From Trochalopteron elliotii (lineage: Eukaryota > Chordata > Aves > Passeriformes > Leiothrichidae): a DNA stretch of 64,000 bases. Shown one piece after another: positions 24,301-36,400 of the stretch. Both the position numbers and the translations under genes were made by a program. The notes beneath the pieces are model-generated. The model saw nothing but the letters and a program-made list of their open reading frames with translations. It was not told the origin of the DNA and did no database searches. How positions within the stretch are numbered: position 1 is the stretch's first letter; each line of letters begins with the position of its first letter. Location: the NCBI GenBank assembly GCA_024734555.1, contig JANPWX010000054.1:8910574-8974573 (forward strand), read 5' to 3'.

Positions 24301-27300
24301 TTCTTTGGTGATGTAAGGAGTTTGTTTTTAAGGCAGTTCCTTAAAACACACGTGCCAGAGTGGAAAGGAAGCAGAAGGGTGTGCACTTACTTGTTCCTAC
24401 CTGGGAGCTGTTCCTGTCACAGTGGTCATCAATGGCTGCATCACACCCTGACTTCCTTCATTGTCTGTGTTGCAGAAATTAGAAAATACATGCACTGCTA
24501 TGGGAGCCATGCCACATAAGCATTATTTTATGATCCTTACTTCCGTGGCTGCCTTTCCGTCAGCACAGCCCATTTCTTTGCCCATAAAGCAGAGCTTTTT
24601 GGGAGGGCTCAGACAAGAGTGAGAAGATGCACAATCTGTCCCCTTCCCTACAAGGAAAAACATGGAGTTGGGAAAGTACTGCCTTCTTCCTCATGCTCAG
24701 GCTCAAAGGACAACACCTTGAATATCAGTCTTGACACTTTGCATGGCCACCTGTGCGATTTGCATTTTTCTGGAGTGCAGCTAAACCTAAAGTAAACTAG
24801 CAGGGTTTTGTAAAGTCTAACAGAAGGAGGAGGGAAAGAGAACTTGATGAAAGCATGTCATGAAAACTATTAAACTAACACTGTGCTGAGAGAAAGATTC
24901 CCAAGTAGACACCTTTGCCTTTTATTGACCTGTGAACATGTTTAAAACAGGCAGGTTAAAATCACCCATTCCAATCTTGAAATGGCAGACTCTCTCAAAG
25001 TCATTTCCCTTCCTCCACTTCAGTGAAGCAAGTGAAAAGCTAGGCTGCTTCTCCTGTCACCTTCTTGTTGGTGGGAGTTATGAAAGCTGCTTAACTTTGG
25101 AGAAAAGGGTCCTCTTGCTTGACTCCAGCGTAGGCGCCTTACATACATCAGTCTGACCTCCCACTCTGCAGCAGATGACAGCTCTTACCTGCTCTGACTT
25201 GACACTATTTAAAGCTCTCTGTAGGCTTCTTGCTATTTTCAGCTGTGACAAAACAGATACTCGATTAATCAAGAAATAGGCAGTGGATTGTGCACCTGGC
25301 TAAAACCTAACAGGAGATGAGAAAATCGTGGAACGAGCCCCTAGGGCCCATTAGCCCAGCTGAGCTCTCCTGCTGAGCAGAATACTTCTGCTGGATCCAA
25401 TGGAGTGAGGGAGTGAGGGCAGCTGGGACATTGACTATGGGTGACAGATCTGGAGCCTCAAACCAAATTGAATCCATCCTGCAAGAAAACAAGGGCTAGT
25501 TTAGGACATTTAGCTCATTTAATGATGATTAGCAAAAGGACAATAAGTTATTATGTGTTTTAATGACTGATCTTGTTCAACAACATTGAATTTCCCAACT
25601 TGAATTTGGCCAACAAAGTTGAATGTGCAAACTTTATCCCTAGTGCAAACCCTTTGATGTTAGTAGAGTTACAGCAGGCATGAGCTGGATAGAATATCCA
25701 TAATCCGCTGTTAAAAACCAAATGTTATTGTTCTGCACAAATCCCAGACAGATGACAGTTATTGTTTGCCTCTGCAAAAAGTAGCTCGAGATGTGTGGTG
25801 CAAAATTTCAAATAAGGATTGCAAGATTTAATAATGCCAGAAGCTAAGTGCCCCTACTTCTCCTCAGTTAATCCCATTATTCTTAAGGGATCCTGTTTTA
25901 TGCTTAGAGAGAAGGTCACAACATGGTTCTCTAATGTGAGACCAGTCCAGCTGCTCTTTGCACTCTATGTTAAACCAAACAGGGGTGGGAAAGGCAGTGT
26001 TGGAAGATGGCATGGGTGCTCATGACATGGACTCTGTGGTACAGGAGATGTGGTTATTACCTCCTTGCCTACCACACAGCAGGGGAACGCACAAGTGCCT
26101 CTGTGAACACTGCTGTCCATGGCTGTGCTCCAGCAGCCACCCAGGAATCCGAGCCTGAGTGCTGGGACACCTCAGCTGCATCCCGCCAGGGGCTGATGGA
26201 ATGGCTGGAATCGCCCACCGCAGTCAGACTGTGGAGCAGACGTGCTTCAGGCACTGGTCACATGCAGGATGGCACCAGGGGTTCAGAGTGTCACTTCACC
26301 CATTTACAGCCACTGCTAAGAGACGAGGGTCTGACCCTGTAAACAGAACCAAATAGCAACACAGCTTTTGTTTCCTTACTCAAGTTTAACATTCCATTTG
26401 TTTGCTAAAAATAATCACACAGTAAATTCAAATCTGCTTTCATTAGAGCAGTTTTACATTAATTAAATCATTTCACATTACTGATTTATCTGCAACAAGC
26501 AAGTCATTTTATTGTCAGAGTACCAGCATTTATCATAGCCTTTGTTTCACTATGCAGGGAGGTTAACAATGTTGGAATACATATTGCACTTGTAAAAGAG
26601 ATAATATACCTACATCCTCATGGGAACAAGTGATTAGAGAACCGTGCAGATTAGGACCAAGGTCAATACTTGGGGCTTGTCCAGGTTTTTGCTGAGACAC
26701 CTTCTAAAGTGCTTTGCTGATACACAGGAGGACTCTTCTGAAGTGTAGATAAGCCAGAGAAACAGGGAAGAAAATTCAGCATATTCTTTGTGGGCAGAGT
26801 CTTCTCTCAGACACAGATGCAAAACAATAGAGAGCCAGCCTGTACAAGCAAGAGCCTGGCATTTGTTCTGCTTTCTGTGCCTCCAACAAAAACAGAACAG
26901 GCAATATTTAACAGCAGCATTTATACCTGTGATCAGCTTGGTTTTCAGTTCAAGACTGCTGGTGGGGCAGAGTATTTTCAAAGGCAGCAGTCTTCATACA
27001 TTGAAAGGACTCAAACAATTTTACAAAAATTAGATTCAGAACATCAAGTCTCTTGTCCCCCATCCAGTTTATGCAGAAATTTCAATTTAATTTCAAAACG
27101 TATAGTGATGCAAAATCAAATCTAGCATCAAGGCCGTTTCTTTCTGATTTTTTTCTGGTTTGTTTTTCTCCCTTATGGTGCAGTTCAGATCATCAGTTCT
27201 TTTTCTTTTAGGTGTAGAGTGCTGATAGCTCAGAAGTTTTCAGACAAAGAAAAAAAAAAAAAAAAGAGAGTAGTTCTGATTCCAAGAAAAATTTTCAGAA

Positions 27301-30271
27301 CATTTTGTTCTGTTACTTGGGGTACACATTTGGGTGGATTTCCCATTCCTGCCACCACATTGCAGTTAGGTCTCCTGCAAACTACCTGAAGCAAAGATTT
27401 TTTGACAATCTTTTGGCCTAGCCCTATTTGCAGTATTTTTCAAAGTGAAATTGTGCTCCTGATTCCTTTATGCTCCTCTGAAAATCTCAGACCAGGGTTA
27501 TTTGTATCCCAAGTGCCTCATCTAGGGAAGATAATACAGCATACATACCCTACAAAGTTGGTGGGAAGGCTAATGGAAGTGCAGCACATTGAAAAATCTG
27601 ATGGAAATTCAAATTAGCATTATCTTTTAGGAGGGGTGCAAAACTTTTCTCCATATGTCCATTAAAAGCAGGACTTCACTTCCAAGAATTTTAATGAAGT
27701 TAATGGAATTGACAGATAGATGCAATTTAACTTAATTAAGGGCATCAATATCTCAGCAAATTCTATGAAACAGTATCTGAATGAGAAAACAGAAATAGAA
27801 ATTCTGCAAAACTGGCCTTACACTGGAAAACCTCTTCCTTCCCCCAAAAGGCTTTGATGCCTGGTCCAAGTCTGCTGTCACCAGAGCTGTTTTTGCCACT
27901 TCCTTGGAGACTATATTTGTCCCTTTATTTCTACTGAAGACACGTCTATCTTTAGGGCTGCGCTCGGATTTCTCGTGCCAGGATAATGAGAGGTGGCTGT
28001 GTCACATACATTGTGGAATTCAACACTTCTCTCAACCTGCTGGCCAGAGCAGGTTTTCACAACACATGCTCACCCTCTCCAAGCATGTGGCTATGCCATC
28101 ATCATTAGTCAGAACTAGAATGGTTGCTAAATAAATTCTGTGTCATAAACAAAATAGGATTTGAGATTAAAAGCTGTGTACAAAGTACCTAGAATTAACA
28201 CCTGGGGGGATGGGGGCAATCAGTCTGAGGTTTTTGTCTGGATCTAGGCTCATCATCCAACAAAACTATTTTTGTCTTGCTCCCTAGTAATAGAGAGATT
28301 AAAATGCTGTAAGGACAAACAAAACAAGGAACTCACCCTGAAAAGCTGTCTGTTCTTTCTACCGCTCCTTACATTTTGCAGAGAAGCAGCATCTGAGATA
28401 GTCTATTCCATCTCCAGAGGAAAAAAGTAACATGGGATTGTCATCGCTGATTTTTCATCTTTTCTGGATATAAATTGTACTGCCACTAAATTGCATTTTG
28501 TACAACTACACAATGAATGAACAAGAGACCACATATGTGACAGCCTAAAAAAAGAATAAATTTAAGAAAAAGGTAGAAAATACTTTGTTTCAAACTTGTG
28601 AAGATTTCCAGTGAAGAACTGTTTGGAAATTTCTATGCTAAAAGACATTTTCTTCAGGTGGCTTAATGGGAGGCTGCCCATTAGGTGGTCAGAAGTTCAT
28701 ATCTGCTTCTAATCACTTGTTACTCTAATAATGCTAAGTTGCTGGGCCACAGTCTCTGTAAGAAAAATAGATCTGGCTGCAGCAAAGGACAAGAGAGCTT
28801 GAAAACGTTCAAGCATGTTATAATTGAGTAGAACAGTTATACAGCAATTGATTTTCACCCTCAGTTAAAAATTTCTCATTGATCTTACCATTTTTATGAA
28901 AGTTGAAGCATTTTACAATATATACAAGATGCAAATTTTCAGGTTCCAGAATGAGCTCTTGGTTTGCATCTAGAGGGAAAGAACCACAAACCTGAATTCT
29001 TCCATCTGAGAGCAAAATTTTCCTTTAATTAAAAAACTTTCTTTAATTTCAAATAAGACCATTAAAAAAATCATCTGCTTCCAATGGGTGGAAGAAACCT
29101 AGGAGGCAGTTGCAATACAGAATTGAGCTTCTTAGGTTGCTTCCTTCACGATCACAACAAGAAAATCAAAAGCAGAGCAGAGGGAAGGAGGGAGTTACAC
29201 TGGTGGATCCCTGGAAGGTGTTCCCTGAGGCTCACTTACAGCAACAGAGGAAGGACTCATGATGTTACTCTTAATGAACTCCTAATGAAGATGCACACCT
29301 TGCACTGAAATCTCTGGGAAACTAAAAACATTTCATAAATTGTCTTCCTACTGGTCACTTAATAAACGGGAAAATAGAGGCATTAGGGAAGGACAATAAT
29401 TAGTATTGGGTAGGCTATAAAAATAAAAATGCATAAGTGAACTGGTGCAAATGTCATATACAAACATCTGTTCTTAACAATAATGCCTATTTTCTTCACA
29501 CACTTCCAAAAAAGCCTGGGCAGCAGTCAACACCCTCAGAAAGCATTCCTGCACTAAGCAAAGAAGAAAAAAGAGTTTGTGGAAAACCAGGAGTGTTGCT
29601 GTAACAGCAGTGAGCAATCCTGAGCATTGAATTTCTGAAATCCCAAGTTTCCAAGCCCTCTGGTAGTAAATAACCTACCAAGGCTGCTTCCCACAGCACG
29701 GCCTTCAGGCGTGAACTCTTGGAACTTTGCCAGCAAGTACATCACTCCCAAAATCACACATGAGCAAGCAGGGACACAATGGATGGCCAGCAGGGCAAGA
29801 GGGATAAGGGTGTGCTGTCAGGCTGACAGCTAAGCTCAAACAAGTGACCATGGATCCTGGAACACAATTAGAAATTTTCTGTCCCCAACCAGTAAAAGCC
29901 CCATGTTCCCCAACCAGGGGAACTGCACCAGGCCTGCTTTGCTGTGCTGCACACACCTGCTTGCCCATCCCCAGTACCAGCTTCCATCGCTGCTCCAGCT
30001 CAATAACCCCCACCATGAGGACTGCTGGCATAATTGCAAATCTCTCCTTTTTCCAGGCAAAGTACTGGTTCACTGTGCAATGGGAATCAGTCGGTCTGCA
30101 ACTCTTGTCCTGGCTTTCTTAATGATCTGTGAAGGAATGTCCCTGACCGCCGCCATTCGGACTGTGCGCTCCCACAGAGGGATCTGCCCCAACTCCGGCT
30201 TCCTCCAGCAGCTTCGGGAGCTGGACCTCCAGTTAGGAAGGGGCACAGGCAGAGGAGCAGAGGCCTGCTAG
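21344..30271 (+). CDS. Dual-specificity phosphatase 13B (TMDP), three coding exons
   Basis: This atypical dual-specificity phosphatase is the TMDP-type product, enriched in testis and muscle in mammals and linked to JNK/p38 dephosphorylation. CDS is 21345-21535, 22203-22423 and 30057-30271 (191+221+215 nt, 208 aa plus stop). The N-terminus carries [11 protein letters not shown] (4-14), close to the start of mammalian TMDP. It is followed by a Ser/Gly-rich stretch (18-31), [11 protein letters not shown] (53-63), NAAAGRF (83-89) and [10 protein letters not shown] (105-114). The general acid is Asp112. The P-loop HCAMGISRS (143-151) has Cys144 and Arg150. The helix and the conserved [11 protein letters not shown] follow, ending in a Gly/Arg-rich tail. 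Intron 1 is 667 nt and intron 2 is 7,633 nt. The ATG lies one base after a strong acceptor (AG 21342-21343), so a non-coding first exon lies upstream, possibly at the CpG island. Confidence 0.9.
21345..21535 (+). CDS. DUSP13B coding exon 1
   Basis: The pyrimidine-rich acceptor CTCTCCCCTTTCAG ends at 21343, one base before the ATG. The exon encodes residues 1-63 plus two bases of codon 64. It ends at CT|GTAAGA (GT 21536-21537), phase 2. Confidence 0.88.
22203..22423 (+). CDS. DUSP13B coding exon 2
   Basis: The acceptor is TCTTCCAG (AG 22201-22202) and the donor AGAG|GTAACT (GT 22424-22425). The exon begins [20 protein letters not shown], includes Asp112 of the general-acid loop, and at 221 nt is exactly as long as exon 2 of gene 1. 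Confidence 0.94.
22424..30056 (+). other. Intron 2 of DUSP13B, 7.6 kb
   Basis: Mostly AT-rich unique sequence with a 16-base A run (27250-27265). The GC-richer part around 26000-26340 holds open frames on both strands, none recognisable. At about 29365-29400 a short stretch resembles the reverse complement of a MIR SINE end, too weakly to annotate. No nested gene is supported. Confidence 0.6.
27250..27265 (+). repeat. Poly-A tract, 16 bases
   Basis: Uninterrupted A run inside DUSP13B intron 2, just after an A/T-rich segment. It could be a retroelement tail, but no element body is recognisable. Confidence 0.8.
30057..30271 (+). CDS. DUSP13B coding exon 3 (active site and C-terminus)
   Basis: The acceptor is CTTTTTCCAG (AG 30055-30056), entry in phase 1 completing a Gly codon. 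It encodes [20 protein letters not shown] and the C-terminal helices, ending at TAG 30269-30271. The exon is more GC-rich than its surroundings. Confidence 0.94.
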
Positions 30272-30459
30272 TGCCAAGAAGCTTTGTCTCCTGGCACCAG
30301 CCCAAGAGGTGCTGTCCTCACTGAAGAGTGCAAGGATGCTGTCAGGACTGCTCTGTAGCTGCACTGAGAAGCTCTGGGGAAAGGCTGAGCATAAGCAAAC
30401 TGTTAGGAAATGTTAGGCATGTATTTTTTGCATAAGCCTACTAATTGGAAAGAAAATGA

Positions 30460-30465
30460 AATAAA
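30460..30465 (+). terminator. Polyadenylation signal of DUSP13B
   Basis: AATAAA about 190 nt after the stop codon. A second AATAAA occurs at 30651-30656 and could give a longer 3' UTR. Confidence 0.65.
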
Positions 30466-33400
30466 GAAGGATTCAAACTGGCAGTTTTGCTCACCTGGGC
30501 CTGTTTATTTAACTACCTGTTGGGCAGGGCATAGGGAGCAGTTAGGTTTTCATGTAGAATTAAAAGGCAGCACAGTCAACTTGAAAAAATACTTTTTACT
30601 TGCTTATAATTGCATTTATTTGGCAAGAGGGAAAACGACTAAACTAGTAAAATAAAAAGAAAGCATGAGGCTTTTAAGCAAATCTTTTAACATTTCACAT
30701 CCAGCTGGCTTAGGGTGAGACTGCAGGTTTTGCAAGCTGACGTGGTCCTTTGGTCTGATGTGGTGACACTAGCCAGGATCCAATTCAGACCATGGGCTCC
30801 CTCTTACAAGCCATGGAGGCTCTTGCTGGACCTTCACAAGTCTTTTTTGCTTCAAATCTATGGCAAATACTTAGAACTTAAGGACCATGAAATCTTCAGG
30901 AGCCAACTCTGGAGCTCTCAAGCAGATGCTGCACCCTGGGGCCCAGCTGTTGACAGCCTCTCTGCTGGTCAGAGAGAGGAAGGTGTCCCCTTGCATGCCT
31001 GGAGCAAGGAGCACACCCAGGGCACACTGCAGGGCAATGCAGTGCCAGACAGAAACGTCCACCTCTTAGCTTGCAACCCGATGCTCAAAATCACATTCTC
31101 CAAATTTCCCTGTTTTAATGGAAAGTCAGAACCTAGTGTCGTCATGTCAGAGCAAAAATGAGCAATGCCTCTAACAAATCCAATGCAGGAGCTCTGCATT
31201 TCAATTACTCTTTTACGCCCAATTGGCCACATTTAATCTTGTGAAGAACTCAAAGCAGATATTTGCTTCAGTGCAATTACAGCCACATACAGAACATTGG
31301 CAAATGCAAACAATATAGAATTTCCACTTGACGGCAGATTAATTTGGTGTGATGTTTTCCCTCGAGAAGTCTTAAAGGCTTTCAGTTCTGAAAATACCCT
31401 GCAGTTTGTATTCATAGCACCGTGGATGTTGAATAGAAAGAGGGAAGCATGTACTTCTGAACTGAAGTTTCTTTTACCTCCATACATTAAAGATATTAAC
31501 TGAGCCTAGCACACCTTCGCTGCATTTCTCATAATGCAATATGGAAACATGATTTCCCTGCAGAGTCTATAGAGGAATTCAGGTGGTGTTTCCACTTTCA
31601 TAAACATATTAAGTAAAGCATAACAATGCTACAGACTAATTTCCTGTCAGGGAACAGAGGCACAGGTCTTCCCTCCAGAAAGGGTCCCATCCTTTGAGCC
31701 TGGAGTAAGCAGTCAGAAGCGAGATCATAGCTAATGATGGAAAAAATCAGTGAGGTTATAGTTTTCACAGGCCCCTTATTGCCTGCCACAGCAAAGAGAT
31801 TAGATTTCAATAAGTGCGGTGACTGAACCACTCCTGGCACTTGGGTCTCTTCCACCTTAGGCTGTCTGGGGATTCTTTTTTATTGCAGACCATGCTGAAG
31901 CTGTTTTGTGAGTGGTATTTTCAGTTGCCTTACTAACCACTCCCTTCAAGCCTCTGTAACTCGACCCACGCCAATCCCTACAGTAAAGCACAAGGGGTGT
32001 ATGAAACACAACGGTCCAAAATCCCCATGCATTGAGCCCATCAGGACAGGTCATAATTTCCAGTGAGTTGCACATCTGAAGACATATGTGGTTGCAGGGC
32101 AGAACTTAAAGTGAACAACTTGTGAGATTAACTGAGCCTAAAGTTACCCCAGCTGAGGCCTGTTGGCTATTGTGTGACTATTTTAGCCAGCCAGAGCAGG
32201 CTATGGCTGGCCTGCCATCCATGACTTGCAGCTGGGATCAATGCATCTGTCTGGAGCTGCAGCGTGCCAGGTCAGCTAGGGCACTGGCAGAGCAGGCTTC
32301 TGGCTTGTCACCATTACAGGTGTATAGTAGAAGCTTCCTCTTCAACATGGGAAAAATCCCAACTAAACAATAAAAACAAGAGGTCAAAAACACTCAAAAA
32401 GACCCAAAGAATAATCCAATGCCAGGACAAAAAAATCCTTTTCTAGAAGTGCCTGAGCAATTTTGAGCACTTTGCACTGCTGTGAAGTACAGACAGTGAG
32501 AGGCAGGTTCCTCATCTCCTTCCAGGTTTTCCACCCTTCAGGAAACAATGTTCCTGAGCCCACCATAAGCTCCCCTCTCTGTGAGGGCTGCAGCAACATG
32601 GAGGTGGTCTGGAAGGAGCACAGGGGCAGGCTCCATATTGATGACAATTAACTCCTAACCTCTGACCCACATGTCCTGCACACTGAGGCTTAATGCCCCC
32701 CTGTGCTTAGTTAAACAAAAGCATCTTAAAATTGCAGCTGAAATCAAGGCAGAATGAAAATAATATTTAGGATGGTTCCAGACATATCTTGTGATATGAT
32801 TTCAAGACCTAGAGTTGTAAACCACCAGCTCAGCCTGAGAAATGAGGAGTAACTTCCTTCCCCGACAGCCACCCTTGCTAACACGAGGTGTTTAGTCCTG
32901 GCTGCAGCTGTCTATTTCAGTGCTGCTCAGTCAGCAGAGAGGAGCCCCACTCAGCCCTGCAGGTCTGGTGCCTCTGTGGCACTTGCCCAGTGCCCTGGTG
33001 AAACGTTTCCTGCCCAAGCCACACCAGTTGAGGCCACAGGTAGGGTGGAAGCAATCAGAACAGCAGAGATCTTAATGGGCAGAGTGGCAGTGACACCACT
33101 ACCATTTCCATGAACACTTACCTGATGCAGAGCAAACACTCAGGTTTATTTATGAACACCTGTCCATTCTGTCCTTATGAAGGAGAAATCTTGAGCACTG
33201 TGGTGGAGCTGGTATACCTCCCTCACAAAAACCCTGCCAGGAAGGGTGGGTGCCTTAGCCCCTTTTTGCAGACAAGACACCTGAAATTTGGCTGAGCTGC
33301 AGCAGAATGTTCGGGGAAAAGCACAAGAGATTGCATTCCAACCTCCAGAACTGGCACAAAAGCATGAGAAGAATTTTCTCACATGAGATATCTTGCCTTC

Positions 33401-36400
33401 ACTAGCTTTTCCTCTCAGACTTTCTGCAGTGATACAGAGAATATTGCCACGGGCATGTCTGCACTGTGTTATTTATCCTTTGGATTTGCGCTTAGGCTTT
33501 TATTTGTAAAAGGAAAATGAGACCATAAATCTGCTATGCAAGGAGTCAAGGGAAGAGAGGACAGAAACTTTCAACAAGTTTCATGCAAAGAGATGGTGCC
33601 AAGGACAGGTTTGCCATGGAAAGAAATGCCAGCCAAGGTATTGTCCATGTACTCACCATGTGTTGTGGCAACAGCTAAAGAGTGTCAGCCTTTCTCTCAC
33701 AGGTGCATTGATTCATTCCTCCTTGCACAGGTAGCTTTGGAGTGGCTGCAGCAAGGATGGCTCTCATATGAGGGCATCTTCATCCGTAACTTTTGCTTCT
33801 AGCACACGCTGGACCACACTTTGGGTACAGCACCCTAAATAATCCCCCATGCCTGTAAACAAGGGTGGAGAGAAACAGTCTCGGGCAGACTCCAGTTCTG
33901 CATTACAATGCCCTGTTCAAAGTTAACCCATGGCTCCAATTCCACTTTAACCTTGGCACTGCCCACCAAGCCCAGGCACCATTCTCCTGCATAGCCCTGA
34001 TGCCTAGACCAGATCTGCCCAGCTCCTGACAGCCCTACCAGAATTGCAAAGCACTGTCAAGCCTGCTTGCCAGACTTGATCCTCCTCCCATTGTCTTTTG
34101 TCTTGTATTTTTCTGATAACAAGGCTATGTGTTACTATGAAAAGGGGCTTCAAAACAGCTTGTGCTTTGCAAATTTACTTCGTAGTCTAAGGTTCAAACA
34201 GTATGTGTAGCTCCTGAAGCCAAGTCAAACAGGAATCTAGGGCCTATGGGACTTTCAACATTTAAGTTTTCTTTAGGCTACAATTATTTTGCTTAGAAAC
34301 TAGACCCTTGATCTGTTGCAGGAGGCTGCAGTTTAATAAAGTCAAACAGTTTGCTCTTTGCAATGTACTATTTGCAGTACAAGTATCATTGAGTTACACT
34401 GCTCCCCCTCACCACTGCCTCCTGGAACCTCGACTGTTTATATACAGAAAGCACTCTCAGGAAGCACTCCTAAAAATACCCAGCAATGGTAGCTGAGGAT
34501 CTGGCTCTGTCTCTCCTCCGCCTGCTTCTGCCTCCATAACATCCTTCCATCATCTTGATGTTCAACAACCCCAGCTGTTCAAGCAAACTTTTCCCTGCCT
34601 CATTCTCTAAAAAATTGTCCTTTTTCTTCCTCCTCTGCCAGTAGCTATTCTCTACCTCACCACAGAGCAGTTTCTGTAATGTTGCCATATTGTGTCTTAT
34701 CTAGAGTTTTCTCATTTGATTACTAAATTGAATTGAAGTGAAGTTCATTACAACTTCCCCAAATCTTTGAGGTCTGCCCACGTTTCAGTCAATAAGGTGG
34801 AAGCAAGTAAGGGTGATAACAGTACCCAAAAAAGAATAACATCTTTTAGTTTACTTTGTGAAAGGGGCATCTGAATACTGCAAAACAAGATACTGTATTC
34901 TCCACTGCATGAAACCACTCTCAGGGAAGTCACTCTGAAGACAAAGGCATCTCCCAGTGGAAATACCATAGCAAATAAAAATATTTTCACAATAGTACAA
35001 ATAGAAAATCTGCACAAGCAAGTCCAGCCAGCTGATAAAAACATCCATTCTTAAACATCAAATTCAAAAGCAAGACTGGGATTCAGCTCACACTTCTGAT
35101 CTGTCTGCTGCTCAAAATGTGGACAGAGCCTCCCCTCACACAAAATGTTACTTGTCAAGGAATAGGGTCCCCCAATTGCTGCAGACTGGTCCTGCTTGTC
35201 GCCAGTCATCTTCATGACCACAAAGATCTTCCAGCACATTAAGCATAACAATGCTACAGATCCTTTGGTACAGACCAAAGGATCTTTGATGCTTCTGTCT
35301 GACCACACATCAGCCATTGAGTTGAATGTTTCTTTTCTGTAGGTGTTCAGCAGACAGACAGTAAAAATGAAAGCTCAATAATTCTGCTGTTGTAGTAGAT
35401 AAGATCTAGTGTGGTTATTCCCAGTGTAAAAAAACTTCTGACAGTTGCTGTTCTACAAATCCCTTTTTATGAAAACAAAGCAACTAATTTGTCCTAATTC
35501 AACAAAAATTATAATTCATCAATTCATCTAATATTAAATATTATAAATTAAATATTCACAAACATTTACAACCAAAATGATCTATCAAACCCTTAAGATT
35601 GCTTTTGAAAGATCAACAGCTCTTCAACAAAAATTCCCAAGAAGCACAGATCTGTAAAAAGTGAGACACTGAAAATTTTTGCATCAACATCATTTAGGTT
35701 GCTTACAATGAATAAATAAATAAATCAATCAGTTCTTTACAAAATCCCCACCCACCATTGGAAAGTCATCAGCCAGTGAAGAGTAAGCAAGGAATTATTT
35801 GCTCAGCTCTGGCGACAATTGGCTGTTACTAGAGTTATTCTGACACATTGTTTTCAAGAACATCTGTTTCCACTCTGACTCCTTTAACTTTCAGATGTGA
35901 AAAACAAAAGCTCATTTTCAAGCCACAACTCCCATCTTCAGTTGGCAACAGTTGCATGATTATGAAGTTATTGTTGTGCTGGATGATCTGTTTGTCAGTT
36001 TATGTTTTCCTATCATATCTATTTTTAGGTATTCATTAGTATTACTTGGAGCCTCTCCTATAAATCTTAAACATTTATAGCACATCTCGACAATTCATCA
36101 AATGGAGCCAACCTCCAAGGAAAGGAAACCTAAACCACTTCCCCTGCTCAGCTGAATGAGATTCAGATCCTTGTCTTTTAAACTTGAAACTCAACATTTT
36201 CCCATCTGCTCTTTATACACAACAGCCCTTTTGCTCTGCATCAGTATTTTATTCTCCATTCATAACTTTTTACTTCCCTCCAGAGGTTTCCTGATGCTTT
36301 TAGTCTGCTGGACTCATAGAAGACTTGGATTTTGGAGGGTTTCTCCCCCCACACTCCATTGAAGGGGAAAAATAATCATTCAGCAATGAATGGCCACTTT

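Noticed and set aside
29365..29400. Reverse MIR-like SINE end in DUSP13B intron 2
   Set aside because: The resemblance is short and weak, and not separable from chance without a profile search.
29903..30056. Upstream part of the open frame reading into DUSP13B exon 3
   Set aside because: It precedes the acceptor TTTTTCCAG and has no similarity to the family. It is intronic read-through.
30715..31161. 148-codon open frame downstream of DUSP13B
   Set aside because: No recognisable domain or splice context. Length is within chance for GC-richer sequence.
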